This document shows positions 42,734 to 53,473 of a stretch of DNA of 64,000 bases, in pieces. The first letter of the stretch is position 1, and each line of letters opens with the position of its first letter. The position numbers were made by a program, and so were the translations under genes. This DNA comes from Schistocerca nitens. Lineage: Eukaryota; Arthropoda; Insecta; Orthoptera; Acrididae. The stretch covers positions 290,621,205 to 290,685,204 of the forward strand of contig NC_064616.1 of the NCBI RefSeq assembly GCF_023898315.1, written 5' to 3'. The notes beneath the pieces are model-generated. The model was not told the DNA's origin. It was given only the letters and a program-made list of their open reading frames with translations, and did no database searches.

Positions 42734-45700
42734 ATAGGAATACGATAAAGCAGATTAGGAAGTTTACAGGACGATATTTATAGACCGTCATTTGGTATTG
42801 ACAGAATTTTATATTTTATGGTTCTTCATTTCTTTGTGTAGTCCACCTAGACTCTGCAGTGTTGCGAAATACCTCCTGTAACTTCGTGTGCTATTATTAT
42901 CTTTGTGGTAGTTCTCTATCTAGTCAGTGATGGATGGTAGACTAGACAGTCTTCGATATCAGTTCTGCCTGATCTGGCAAATAGCATCTACTGGGCAAGA
43001 ACGTACGAAACATAAATAAAAGACGGGAGGGCTTTTTCTTGTAATTACACTCTTTATTCCTAGATGAATATGCAATAATGACGATGGGGTGGTTGTGTTT
43101 TGCTACTGGGAAATTATGGTAGGCCTTGTGAAACGATATCCAGCTGGTATGAGTGTGTACACACCATAATTTTTCGGCCACCATACACCTATTAATGATA
43201 ATTATGCTACTTTCAGCAATGTTATGCAGCGGATCATAATATTACCGTGATCAGTATTCTGGTATGAGGAGAGAAACGACTATGTCCGTTCAAAAGGGAT
43301 GTGCAGATTTGACATAGGAAATTGTGATTTCAGTGCATCGATAGCCATAAAAGGTATGAATGATTTTACATGGAAAATCATGTTCAGTCATAAGGAGGAT
43401 ATAGATTTACTTTGGAAATTGATATTTCCAGAGCCACAGTCGTGGTGGAAATATTTCCAATACTTTGCTCATTGTCAAATGTCACCAAATTGGTGGCGAT
43501 ATCGTAATATTTAATTGTAATTCAATACGTGGATGGTTTCCAAGGACGACACTACTTGGCGGAGATAGTCGGTGGCTGAAATGAATGGATATTTCCGCCT
43601 TAAGGCATAGGGTACCACTGAGCTTCCCGAACTGGTCAGTCAGGAGCAGGGTTTCAGTTAACCTAACTATGTCACCTTCTGGCCACATCAATAGCGAACT
43701 AATAGTAATTATGTGTTGGGAAGCCTTCGTAGTCACTTGTGTTGCGAGTATTCTGTGATTCTTTTGTGAAAATTTGAGAATTTTCAATATGGCGAATGTT
43801 TGCCCTGGGGAATTACTCCCCACCCATGTAAAATGACTGGCTGGCTGTTTGTACTACCATTCCATATTAGTAAAAAAATACTGGTGGAACTATCAGTTTA
43901 CTTCAATTTCGAATTTTTACATACAAATCTATGCAGACGAGATACGTTTGTAGTTACTATTTTGCTTGCAGCATATCTGACATAATGATATTGCTGAAGT
44001 TGCAGTTTTCTAGAAATATAATTTCCATTCTGTATCTTCGGAATTATACAGTGAGAGTGATCAGTGGCTTACTGCTATGTGGTTGATATCGAGACCAGTA
44101 CGTATGTAATATGATATTCTGGCAAACCAAGTGAAAATACACAAAGTTCTGGAACTTTTAATATGCTACTCGATGATTTCAGCATAAAAATGTCATACTA
44201 ACGTGATTTTTGGCGTGTAAAATCTGTTATACAGCTGATATCGATTTTTAAATCGTTATATTAATTTCCGATTGACAAAGCATTTCTGTGACAGTGCTCA
44301 GAAAGTAAATGTTCTTGTAATCCAAGAGTATGGAGATGGTCACAGCTCGTTGCAGAAAACACAGCAGAAACAGGCCAGACCAGAAACAGTACCGTTACTG
44401 GACGCTTTTGTGGCAGGGGGACCAGCCCAGCCTTTGTATTCCAATTTAGAGAAAGGTCGTGGTCAGCAGAGGGCGCCGTGATCGTGCATCATGCCAGCGT
44501 GGGTAGGGGCAGTTGCCTCATGACCGCTGGGTAACGTGGATGACTGACTTAATTGGTTCGACTATATATGGTGCATCTCCTTATGGTTTTTGGGATCCGT
44601 GTGTCTTTAAAGTATAAGTGTCCGGGCGGTCATTAGCCGTATGCAGGATGCAGATGACTTTGTATGGTGCAAAATACGATTTGTGTTTACTACAACGTTA
44701 TGATATGGTGGTACAATCGTTTGTGGTGATATAGCGTGGTTGGAGATCGGTTTCACGCCTGAAAATTCAAGCTTTCCTCGACAGTAGCAAAACAGTACAA
44801 CTGATGAGGTGTCGAAGGCGATATTTTCCATATTTCATGATCTGTGGACCACTTTTGCAGTGTCATGGCAATATGACTTCTGTGTGTTTTTCGATCTATA
44901 CAAAAAAGTTTTCCCCTGAGATTCTCGTAATTTGTCAGTCTGTAGAAAGTGGTGGACAGTGTTCCCACACCGGTAACAGCAATTTAGAGATAAAATTCAG
45001 TAAGAAACAATCAGGATGCTCCATTCATAGGAAGTTGCATGATGGCAGGGAGTAACAAGAAATCCTTTGTGGAGGACATAGGAGTCTCTGCAGATTGATT
45101 CGAACAAGACAGGGGGAGGAAAATGGTATCTACAGAATGTTCCATCACAATAGAGAGTCACGTGATGTCTTCATTGCTCGAGTGTTCAGAGACAAGTTCA
45201 TGAAAACCAGCTTCCTCTGCTTCTGATTGGTGGCATTCTGTCCTACACCCACAATTTTGGCTTCAGACCATCTCCATTTCAGGAGCTGTAGGACATCGAA
45301 AATTCACCCAAAATTCCAGCCATTTTTCTCTTATGAATGACAGTGCTTCGGATTCTAGGAGAATCTTTTAGATCCCTGATCTGCTGTGTGTCTGTGCTTT
45401 TCTTTTTCACAGTCTGTTTGTTGTGCCTTTAGAATTATGTCATGAGCTTTTAGATATGTAATTGTTCTGAATTTCCTGACTGTGCTAAGACACCAGAGTG
45501 TTTTAAAAACAGAGGAAAATAAAAAATAAGAGCCTTATCATCCCTGACTCCAGCAACAAATATAAACTAAGCCTCCTCAGCTTTTCAGAAAAGTTATGAA
45601 CACAGCAGCAGCTGTAGGACTCAGAAATTTTTCTCTCTCTGACCGTGCCTCCAAACAAGCAGCTAAAACTCGAAATGTGGTGAGCATCCTGCGTAGAGTT

Positions 45701-46379
45701 TTAGAGATATTTATATATTTATTTCGAATTTTAGGTGATAGAAGCGCTCTATGTAGAGTTTGAATCTTTATATTACTAGTTTTGAGTGGAACACCAGTTA
45801 TGCAATACCAACAATTTGGAACTGTATTGTGATGTTAGAAATAAGAAGACTGCATGAAATTCATCCCTGCAGATTGTTTAAATAAATAACATTCTGCACT
45901 ACCTTGGCTCCTTTTTTTTAAATAAACAATATTCAAAAAAATTGTTTAATCTGTATCTGAGTGCCTTAATTTTTTTAATGCAGTGTGATTGATGGTGTAT
46001 TAGCCTAATGTCATGAGATTCTCCCAGTCCAACAGTCAGACACTGACTGAGCGAATTTTCCACAATTTGCAGGGGATGGTGGGTTGTGGTGGGGGGTGGG
46101 TCATGTCCTTGAAATGGTGATGACTTAGGTTGATTTAACACTAAAACATGAATTTACCGTTTTTTTCTATGTAGGGTTTATGGAAAGGGGTGGGGCAAGT
46201 ATTTCCTAAAGGGGGGGGGGGCAAAAGGGGCATGGGCATGTGCCAATGTGGGAAGTCCATAATATAACTGCGGGGGTGTGCAGTAGAGGTAAATACTGGA
46301 TCAGTTTAATTTATTTGCATAATACACTTGATATCAATTTGATGTATATTGACCCAGTACCGCCATTATGCTACTACTC

Positions 46380-46465
46380 ACAGGAGATGTCTTACACGAA
46401 TTGCTGAAACGTGATACCGCACAGATATCGTACCTTCCAGCAGGCCAGGAGTGATCTGACTCCAT
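46380..46465 (-). pseudogene. Upstream piece of the split DUF4817/IS630-type transposase
   Basis: On the minus strand the frame reads EGTISVRYHVSAIRVRHLL up to the edge of the giant repeat. This resembles the region after the second catalytic Asp ('QDGA..H.S..VRHLL') in the transposase whose downstream half lies at 35315-36020. If one ACA/TGT is counted once, HLL joins WTSIGEN without a frame change. The match is short and degenerate, so the assignment is tentative. Confidence 0.45.
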
Positions 46466-48090
46466 CTCTACACCCATATCTATATCTATACCCCACAATC
46501 CACCTTACAATCTGTGGCGGATGGTACTACTAGCCATTTCCTTTCCTGTTCCACTTATCTTCGTGTTCCTTACGCACAATTTATGTGGGGGCCTCTCTAC
46601 ACCTATACCTACATCTACATCTACATCTACATCAATACTCCACGATCCACCTTACGATGTGTGGCGGAAGATACTACTAGCCATTTGTATGAGTCGTATA
46701 TTATCTTTGTGTTCTTTACTCACAATGTATGTGTGTGTGGGGGGGGCAGTAGAATCGATCTTCAGTCAGCTTCAAATGCTGGGTCTCTAAATTTTCTCAA
46801 TAGTGCTCCTCGAAAAGAAATATTCCCATTTGAGATCCGAAAACATTTACGTAACACTTCGATGTTGTGCGAACTTACCAGTAAGAAATCTTGCAGCCTG
46901 CCTTTGAATTGCTTCGATCTCTTTGTTCAACTCTACCTGGTACAGATCCCAAACCCTCGACCAGTACTCAAGATAGGTCGCACTAGCGTCCTGTATGAAG
47001 CCTCCTTTGCAGATGAAGCATACTTTCCTTGAAGTCTCCCAATAAATCTAAGTCGACCTTTCGCCTTTAATACCTCAATCCTCATACGTTCAATACATTT
47101 CGTATCGCTTTGCAACTTTACGCCCAGTTAATTAAACGCCGTCACTGTGTCAAGCATGACATTACTAACGCTGTATCCGAACATTACGGATTTGTCTTTC
47201 CTCTACATCTGCATTAATCTACATTTATCTAGATTTAGAGCTAAATGCCATTCATCCCTCCAACTAGAAATTTTGTAACCTAACCTATCATAACCTAACC
47301 TAACCGAACCTAACCTAACCCAAGTCATCTTGTATCCCCATAGAGTCATTCAACTTCAACACCTTATGCAGATTGATGCCCACCCTGTGCGCCAAATCAT
47401 ATATTTTTATAGAGAATAACAGTGGTCCTATCACACTTCCCTGGGGCACTCCTGACGTTACCCTTGCCTCTGATGAACACTCGCCGTAGAGGACAACATA
47501 TTGGGTTCTATAACTTAAGAAGTTTTCTAGCCACTCACAAAACTGTGAACTTGTTCCATATGCTCGTACTTCTCTAATGCAATGGGGCAATTTGTTAAAC
47601 GCTTTCCGGAAATCTAATCTGCCTGTTGCCTTTCATACATAGTTCACAGTATATCATGTGAGAAGAGGGTAAGCTAAATTTGGCAAGAGCGATGCTTTCT
47701 AAAACCATACTGATCTGTGGACATAAGCTTCTAGGTCTTAAAAAAATATTTTATTCGAACTGAGAATGTGTTCAAGGATTCTGCAGCAAACTGATGTAGG
47801 GGTATTAGTCTGTAATTTTGCGGCTCTGTTCTTTTTACCTTCTTATACGTAGTAGTCACCTGCGCTTTTTCCCGTCGCCAGAAACTTCGCACTGGGCAAG
47901 ATTCACAATAAATTGAAGCTAATTAAGTGGCCAATGCCGTAGACTGTTCTTTGAAAAATCGATTTGGCATTCCATCCCCAACTGGTGCCTTATTTGTTTT
48001 CAACTCTTTCAGTTGTTTCTCTACGCCATGGATGCTTACTACTATGCCGTCCGTACGGGAGTCGGTTCGATGCTTAAACACAGCTCATTT
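46466..48090 (-). pseudogene. CR1-like LINE relics, two 3' ends in series
   Basis: Two LINE 3' tails follow each other. The first is 46466-46596 (ctatatctataccccacaat, ctgtggcggatgg). The second starts at about 46605 with a (TACATC)n run and caatactccacgatccacct. The second continues as RT on the minus strand: RLRFIGRLQGKYASSAKEAS and YRTLVRPILSTG (46933-47115), VTSGVPQGSVIGPLLFSIKI (about 47380-47480), and a 5' region up to about 48070 with IVVSIHGVEKQLKELKTNKA. A TTAGG-type array interrupts it at 47277-47323. Many shifts; non-functional. Confidence 0.75.
47277..47323 (-). repeat. Interstitial TTAGG telomere-type array inside a LINE
   Basis: About 46 bases of CCTAA units, with two degenerate units in the first half (CCTAT, CATAA) and one CCGAA, read on the plus strand from aacctaacctatcataacct to taacctaaccca. 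On the minus strand these are TTAGG, the canonical insect telomere repeat. The homologous LINE at 32320-32355 reads aactagaaattatatgtaag straight through, so the array is an insertion at that point. Confidence 0.8.
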
Positions 48091-48455
48091 CATACACGAT
48101 GTGTTGTTGTCCACCGCCATCTGTTGGCCAGTTTTTTCATTCGTTTTCGGTCTCAATAAAAACCCATGTAATTTCAGATATGTACGTCAATTTTCACCTG
48201 TCTGCCTACATTAGTCCGTCAATTAGTGCTGTCAGTGTTATTCTCAGTTATCCATTGGCTACACAAAGTAGCAGCGTCTACCTCCGGAGCATGTTATGCT
48301 ATCACCAGATTGCATACATACGGCAGGTTGCATGAGAACTGCTTTCTATAACAAGAATGGAAATTCCTGGATGGAATAATATGTAAAATAAAGGACAGGC
48401 AATCACCCACCTATAGCTCACTAATGTGTGGCACATAGATATACCCAACAAAATA

Positions 48456-48712
48456 CGTTATTTACATTAGCTTTCAAGGTCTTGTACTTTCTCTATAAAA
48501 AGTACACACATTCATATTCACAGTCAAACACACAGATACCCAAGCGCTCACACCCGCAGAAGGGAAGAGACTGACTGAGACACTGACCGAGTCAGTCTCG
48601 TCGTGGTCGGAGGTGTGAGCATTTGGGTATCTGTGCAGTTGTGTTGGTGAGTGTTAATGAGGGTATTTTCTCTAGAGAAAGAGAAAGAGCTCGAAAAATA
48701 GTGTAAATGCTG
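48456..48712. repeat. Imperfect inverted repeat (hairpin) of about 100-bp arms
   Basis: The left arm contains cacagatacccaagcgctca; the right arm contains the near-complement gtgagcatttgggtatctgt. Pairing extends outwards to actttctctataaaaag against ttttctctagagaaag. The spacer holds a smaller dyad, gactgactgagacactgacc followed by gagtcagtctcg. It may be a MITE-like or foldback repeat. Flanking duplications are not clear. Confidence 0.6.
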
Positions 48713-49842
48713 TGTTCTGTAGAGTGTAAAGTAGTATTTTAGTTAGAGTACAAAAAACATCCTATATTTTAAAAATACATTTTGTATAATACATCACACT
48801 TTCAGGATGCTCCATTTACATGTAAAAAGCACTAAGGTAAACCTTTTCTTAGAACTTTAAGACAGTGCCAAAAAAGATTAAAGGTAAAGAAACATCAGAA
48901 GTTTTCTAGTTACTGCATGAGAAATTGCAGTTTTTATAACATCAGTGACAGTCACATTGCCTTTATAGCGAGCTCAGTTATGTATTAATACTGAATCACT
49001 TCTTCCGAACGTGACAACTCGTGCTGACATTGTGCGGCTGTAAACAGAATTGCGCTCTACCAAAACTATGGCTCAGTAGTTTGGGTACAGTACATGACGT
49101 AGTAAATGGTAGCATTGCGGATAGTATTGATAGCATTGGTAGGGAAAGAAACACAAATGGATGTCAGAGAGAAAATGAGAGCCGACGACTTCTCCTTGTT
49201 TTTTGCTTGTTTTACACATAATTAGAACTGCATACCGTTCAGTAACAGTCCACTGAGAGTTTTACATCCTTATAAAATACAAATTTCATTTTATAAGTAA
49301 TAAAAATTAGTTGATCGGGTAACTTCTGTGCTTTTATGTAACCAGAGCAGTTACTATTGATGACAGTATAGCTTTCATGCACAAACATAAAAAATCTATA
49401 TAATTGCTGTTGTTATTTTGTACTGAATTGAATGTTCTTCATCATGAACAAAGTAAAAAGTCTCCTGTTGTTACTGATAAGTGCGGCAGTTGCCTATGAA
49501 TAACAGAAACATTTTTTATATGAGCTCATAGAAGTATTGAAGCATTTGATATGATTTTGTTTTAGTTTTCTTAATTTTACCTTTTTTTAGGAAGTTGCGG
49601 TTTCTGCCACTAAATTACCTTTTTTTATTTTTACTACTCTAACGCTCCTCTGTTTCACGTTACAAATAAACAGTTTTCCCATAAAACCGGAATTAAACAC
49701 TGACAGTTTAAATTTTGCTATACGTACTGTTTATTTTGAAGTAACATACAGGGGGATTACTATCTAGGAACAAAAATGTTCTGTAGGTTACGTCCCCATT
49801 TATATACCCTCACTCAGTTTCTAGACGGTTCACCACTTTCGG
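48713..49842. other. No gene recognised
   Basis: AT-rich sequence with short open frames only and no repeat or motif that I can support. Confidence 0.5.
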
Positions 49843-50017
49843 TTTGCCGGCCGCCGTGACCGAGCGGTTCTAGGCGCTTCGGTGCGGAACCCCGGTGCTG
49901 CTACGGCCACAGGTTCGAATCCGGCATTGGGCATGGATGTGTGTGATGTCCTTAGGTTAGTTATGTTTACGTAGTTCTACGTCTAGGGGACTGATGACCT
50001 CAGATGTTAAGCTCAGG
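49843..50017 (+). repeat. tRNA-derived SINE, family 1, 3'-truncated
   Basis: Head gccggccgccgtgaccgagc, box-B-like ggttcgaatcc, body as in the other copies up to gatgacctcagatgttaag. It then breaks off into the G-rich region, missing the catttgaacc end. Confidence 0.85.
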
Positions 50018-51936
50018 AGGGTGCAACACAGGCGCCAAAAAGGTGAAAATGGATGCGAGCACGCAAGGAGTCAAACAGTGGGGAGTTGATCTGTGGCGTG
50101 GATACACTGGAGAGAATAAATAATTGGAGGTTGCAGTGACAAGGATGCATAAGGAAGAATTGGAATAGACTGTGCAAAGAAGAGGCACTGAATGTATACA
50201 AAGACCTGTGCTCTGAGAAGGCACAGAAGGAAACATATGCACTGAGCAGGCATGAATGGAAAATGGAAGACCCATTTGGGAAGCTGAATATGGACCAGGA
50301 AACGGCTGAACATGGTCAGCTAACATAGAGCTGAATGTGAGCTCCTGGCAAGGAGGCAGCTGCAGTACCTGACATAAAGCTGCAATATAGGCACAGCAGG
50401 CACCCAGGCTGGGGCACAGATGAGGGCATAACTGATGCCCAGTGGGATGTGTAGACAAGGGCGCTGCAGATATGTGGTGTGGGAGCCATAAGGTATGCAA
50501 CAAGTGGCCAGGTCCTGTGGGGAAACTTCAAGGACCAGAGAACAGGAGGTGCAGGGAAGTTCAGTTGTTATCCCATGCATGAGGAACAGATGGGAAAGGG
50601 CATGCATGGAGCAGGAGGTCTGTGTAGCTGCAAGAGGCGACCATGATGGGAGAAGACAGTTAGCTGTGATGAGGATGGGACGGCACCAGGGCGGATCGCA
50701 AAGAAGGCACAATGCATGCTGTGGAGTCACCTGTCATATAAAAAATAGATAGCATAAAATGGGTGTGACCCACACTGAGAAAAAAGGGGGCCTAGTAGGA
50801 GAACGAGGCCACCAGCGACTTGTACAAAGCATCAGCAGCAAGTGTAACAGAAGGAAGGACAAAGGTCGCTGTATCAAGAGGTGGCAGGTCAGAATCGCTG
50901 GAGATGGAAGAGAGCAAAGCGATGTCACTATCCAACAAAGAAGAGGAGTTCACAGGGTGCATGAGTGCTGAGAACACAAGAGGCAAGAACCAGGATCTGA
51001 TGGAGAAAGGTGTTGACCAGGCCAGCTATGGAGGGGTCAGTTGTGGAGGGGCTGACTGCAGCAGGGCTGGCTGCAGAGGGGCCAGCTGTGGAGAGGTCGG
51101 CTATGGTGGGGTCGGTTGCAGTGGGGCCAGCTGCAGAGGGCGGAGGAGCCGACTGTGTAGGGGTCGACTGTGGAGAGATCAGCCGTGTAGTGGCAGTGGA
51201 GCCTCGGCCAGTGGCATTGCGGCTGGTGGTGCTGGAGCCAGAGCGCTCTGGCTGGTGTGGAAAAGGGGTTCAGGCTGCGGTGGTGTCAGAGCCTGAGGTG
51301 GCAGGAATACTGAAGAGGGTGGTGGAGCCAAAAGTGCATTAGACCACGAGAGGCTATCATAGGCAAAGGAAACAGTGCTGGAGGTAGTGGTGCCAGAGGC
51401 AGAGGGGCCAGAGGCAGCCAGGAGAGAAACATTAGGAAGCACAGGCATGAAGGAGGTGGTATAAGCCTTGCAAGGAAGGTAGGCCAAGAATCCAAAGCAT
51501 TCTCGAACTCCAGAAGAAGTGGAAGCAGCATTTTCAAGCTCTGGGCAGGGCCGAGTCGTCATCATAGAAGTTCAGAGGTGTGCACGAAGTATCATGCGAA
51601 ATGTAGAACCTGTGCCATCCCGTCCATTGCTCATTGGGATGTCGTCACTGAACACTGCAGCTCAATCAAATGAGTGATGTACTAGTTCAAACAGTGCAAC
51701 TGCTAACCCCATAACTGGAAAAGCTACAGAAGACATAGTTCCTATGGATATGGAGAGATGTGATAATTGCAAGTCCAAACTATTCTCATCACAATTTTTA
51801 TGTCTCAGTCCTTATGGCATGAGCAGGACAGTATGTAATAAAGTCATTCCACAGGTTACAATGAAAGAAATACTTTTATTGGTCAACAAATAAATGAAAA
51901 GTTCACCATTCTAACGTTCTCACTGTAGAGAAATTG
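50018..51936 (-). other. Purine-rich plus strand with long Pro/Ser/Leu-rich minus frames; function unknown
   Basis: The plus strand is rich in A and G throughout. The minus strand is open for 167 codons at 50000-50503 and 128 at 51179-51565, with further frames at 50320-50730 and 50792-50986. The predicted peptides are rich in Pro, Ser, Leu, His and Cys (for example HPTGHQLCPHLCPSLGACC) and ALAPAPPAAMPLAEAPLPL. They could be coding relics of an unknown element or an artefact of composition. No homologous domain is recognisable, so I call no gene. Confidence 0.35.
51020..51180 (+). repeat. 15-bp minisatellite, about ten units
   Basis: Units of the form ggccagctatggagg, ggtcagttgtggagg, ggctgactgcagcag, ggctggctgcagagg and so on, in register at 15 bp with one longer interruption near 51137-51157. 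On either strand this translates as a pentapeptide repeat (plus frame G-x-S-C-G/R, minus frame with Q-L-A-P-L). Confidence 0.85.
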
Positions 51937-52360
51937 CCTGTTGGCTTCTCAAGTTCTTCAGCCATGATTTTTTCTGACGTTTCCCCAGCACGAGAGGCTG
52001 GCAGTTTCAAAGATTCACCTCCATTGCTAGTGGTGGACTGGAGTCGAGCTCGAGACGACAGATTGTGTGTACATGGCAAACATGGTATAAATGCTGTTTA
52101 TAAACTGACAAAGAAGGTGAAAGAGTGTCTCAGAGCAGAAAAGGAAAAAAGGAGCCCACTTGCAATGTTGAAAATATACTGCATACCAAGTACATGTCGA
52201 AAAGTCTATGTTGGAATAATGTCAGTGGACACGAGCTCGACTCCAGTCCACTGCCAGGAATGGAGGGTGAAGCTTTGACAATGCCAAGCAATCGTACTGG
52301 AGAAACATCAGAAAAATCATCAAACAAATGTCGGCCAGAGAACCTGAGTAAGAAACCAAC
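51937..52360 (+). pseudogene. Second Penelope-like relic with inverted flanks
   Basis: The plus-strand frame contains AVYKLTKKVKECLRAEKEKR and, shortly after, IYCIPSTCRKVYVGIMSV, which resembles the GIY-YIG block (compare IYRIPCSCGEVYVGATKR at 2834-3091). It is bracketed by an inverted repeat: left arm about 51937-52052, right arm about 52233-52360, with a perfect inner 20-bp stretch, gtggactggagtcgagctcg at 52033-52052 and its complement at 52233-52252. That is the same layout as the first Penelope relic. Only a remnant of the domain remains. Confidence 0.6.
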
Positions 52361-53255
52361 ACACAATTGGTCAACAAGTGGCCACTAAATCTTTAACAAT
52401 TTTACTCCCTCAATCAAGTTCATAAAGTCTCTCACTGAAGTCTAGCTCCGTATTCTTTGTCAGTGTCCAGTCAATGTCCTAGATAATGTTATGGCTGGTG
52501 TCCTGGGTTGGTGTCCGGCTTGGATGGGTGTAGGCTGGACAGTGTCTTGGTAGGAATCCTAGGCCACACTGTATTGACATGTGCTCAGAGTTCTGGGTGG
52601 TGCTGCAGGCTGCTGCTGAAGAATGCTACCAACAGACGAGCTGTGGGGCACATCCAGTGTTCAGCCAGGAGTGTTAACGAATGTTGGTCGAAAGTGGTTT
52701 ATCAAAGTCTTCAGTAATCCAGCAGAAGGATCTCCATTCAATGCAACATGATGCGCAGATGTGTGTCAGTGACGTGCAGACTAAACATATTGACATACTC
52801 ACAGTGCCGTGACTGGATGTGAGCGCTGCTGGCAGGTGATGTGGGTGCCTCTCATGGCACTTGCTAGATTTTGGCGTGTACACAGAACGACGTGCTACTG
52901 TTGTCATCTGACGTGAATACAAATCTGTGGGTTGCTGTTGTGGCCTGCCCATTTTTTTCAAGCACGTGGTGCATTGGGCCATGTGTATTTGGCTTCGGCA
53001 GATGATGCCTGGAGTCTAGCTATCTGCCAATCATGGCAGTTTGTGCAGGTGGCATTACTAGCCAGGCGACTGACCCTGATACTGCAATTTCCATTTCAGT
53101 AACCATTTTTAACGTACATCTTTCTTTTCCTTTCATTAGGTGATTGCAATAGTGCTGTCAGCGCAATATCAGTCCCCTGCTATTTCGACAGAGTAGTTTG
53201 CATAGTCCTTGTGTGTGTGTATTCTGCCAAGTGTCAATATCAGACGCTATGCCTG
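52361..53255. other. No gene recognised
   Basis: Moderately G/T-rich sequence (ggttggtgtccggcttggat and similar) with short open frames. I see no motif and no second copy. Confidence 0.45.
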
Positions 53256-53268
53256 ACCATCTGGATGC

Positions 53269-53460
53269 GCCGGCCGAAGTGGCCGTGCGGTTAAAGGCGC
53301 TGCAGTCTGGAACCGCAAGACCGCTACGGTCGCAGGTTCGAATCCTGCCTCGGGCGTGGATGTTTGTGATGTCCTTAGGTTAGTTAGGTTTAACTAGTTC
53401 TAAGTTCTAGGGGACTAATGACCTCAGCAGTTGAGTCCCATAGTGCTCAGAGCCATTTGA
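53269..53460 (+). repeat. tRNA-derived SINE, family 1, full length
   Basis: Starts gccggccgaagtggccgtgc, with the box-B-like ggttcgaatcc, and ends cagagccatttga. The perfect 13-bp duplication accatctggatgc lies at 53256-53268 and 53461-53473. Confidence 0.95.
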
Positions 53461-53473
53461 ACCATCTGGATGC

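Larger units (their letters stand above)
36021..46379. mobile_element. Giant inverted-repeat (foldback-like) element
   Basis: A 10.4-kb imperfect palindrome. The left end starts AGAGTAGTAGGGTAAC and the complement of the right end starts GAGTAGTAGCATAATG. The arms, about 3.8 kb each once later insertions are discounted, stay alignable all the way to a loop of about 470 bases (41252-41722). Long blocks match, such as aatctgcagggat near 36412 against 45866, and ccttcgtagtcactt-type and ctattactcttacagctac-type stretches further in. A transposase relic reads up to one side (36020) and appears to continue on the other (46380); it rejoins in frame if a 3-bp duplication, ACA at 36018-36020 and 46380-46382, is counted once. 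There is no long open frame of its own in the arms, so it would be non-autonomous or fully decayed. I know no family it fits. The 3-bp duplication is an inference. Confidence 0.65.
41723..46379 (-). repeat. Giant inverted repeat, right arm
   Basis: Reverse-complement partner of 36021-41251. It has an extra segment at about 41907-42733 and lacks the Tc1-C copy. Near its outer end it holds a region (about 46060-46290, ggggtggggcaagtat and a run of G) where the two arms differ more in length and sequence. Confidence 0.85.

Noticed and set aside
36021..46379. Pair of independent, oppositely oriented transposon copies rather than one element
   Set aside because: The arms stay collinear from the outer edges to a short loop, and one transposase relic appears to flank the whole; two independent insertions would not explain that. 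Not fully excluded.
36021..46379. Maverick/Polinton or other large DNA transposon
   Set aside because: No polymerase, integrase, ATPase or capsid-type open frame is seen in the arms or loop.
47277..47323. True telomere or chromosome end
   Set aside because: Only about 46 bases, degenerate, and embedded in LINE sequence that continues on both sides.
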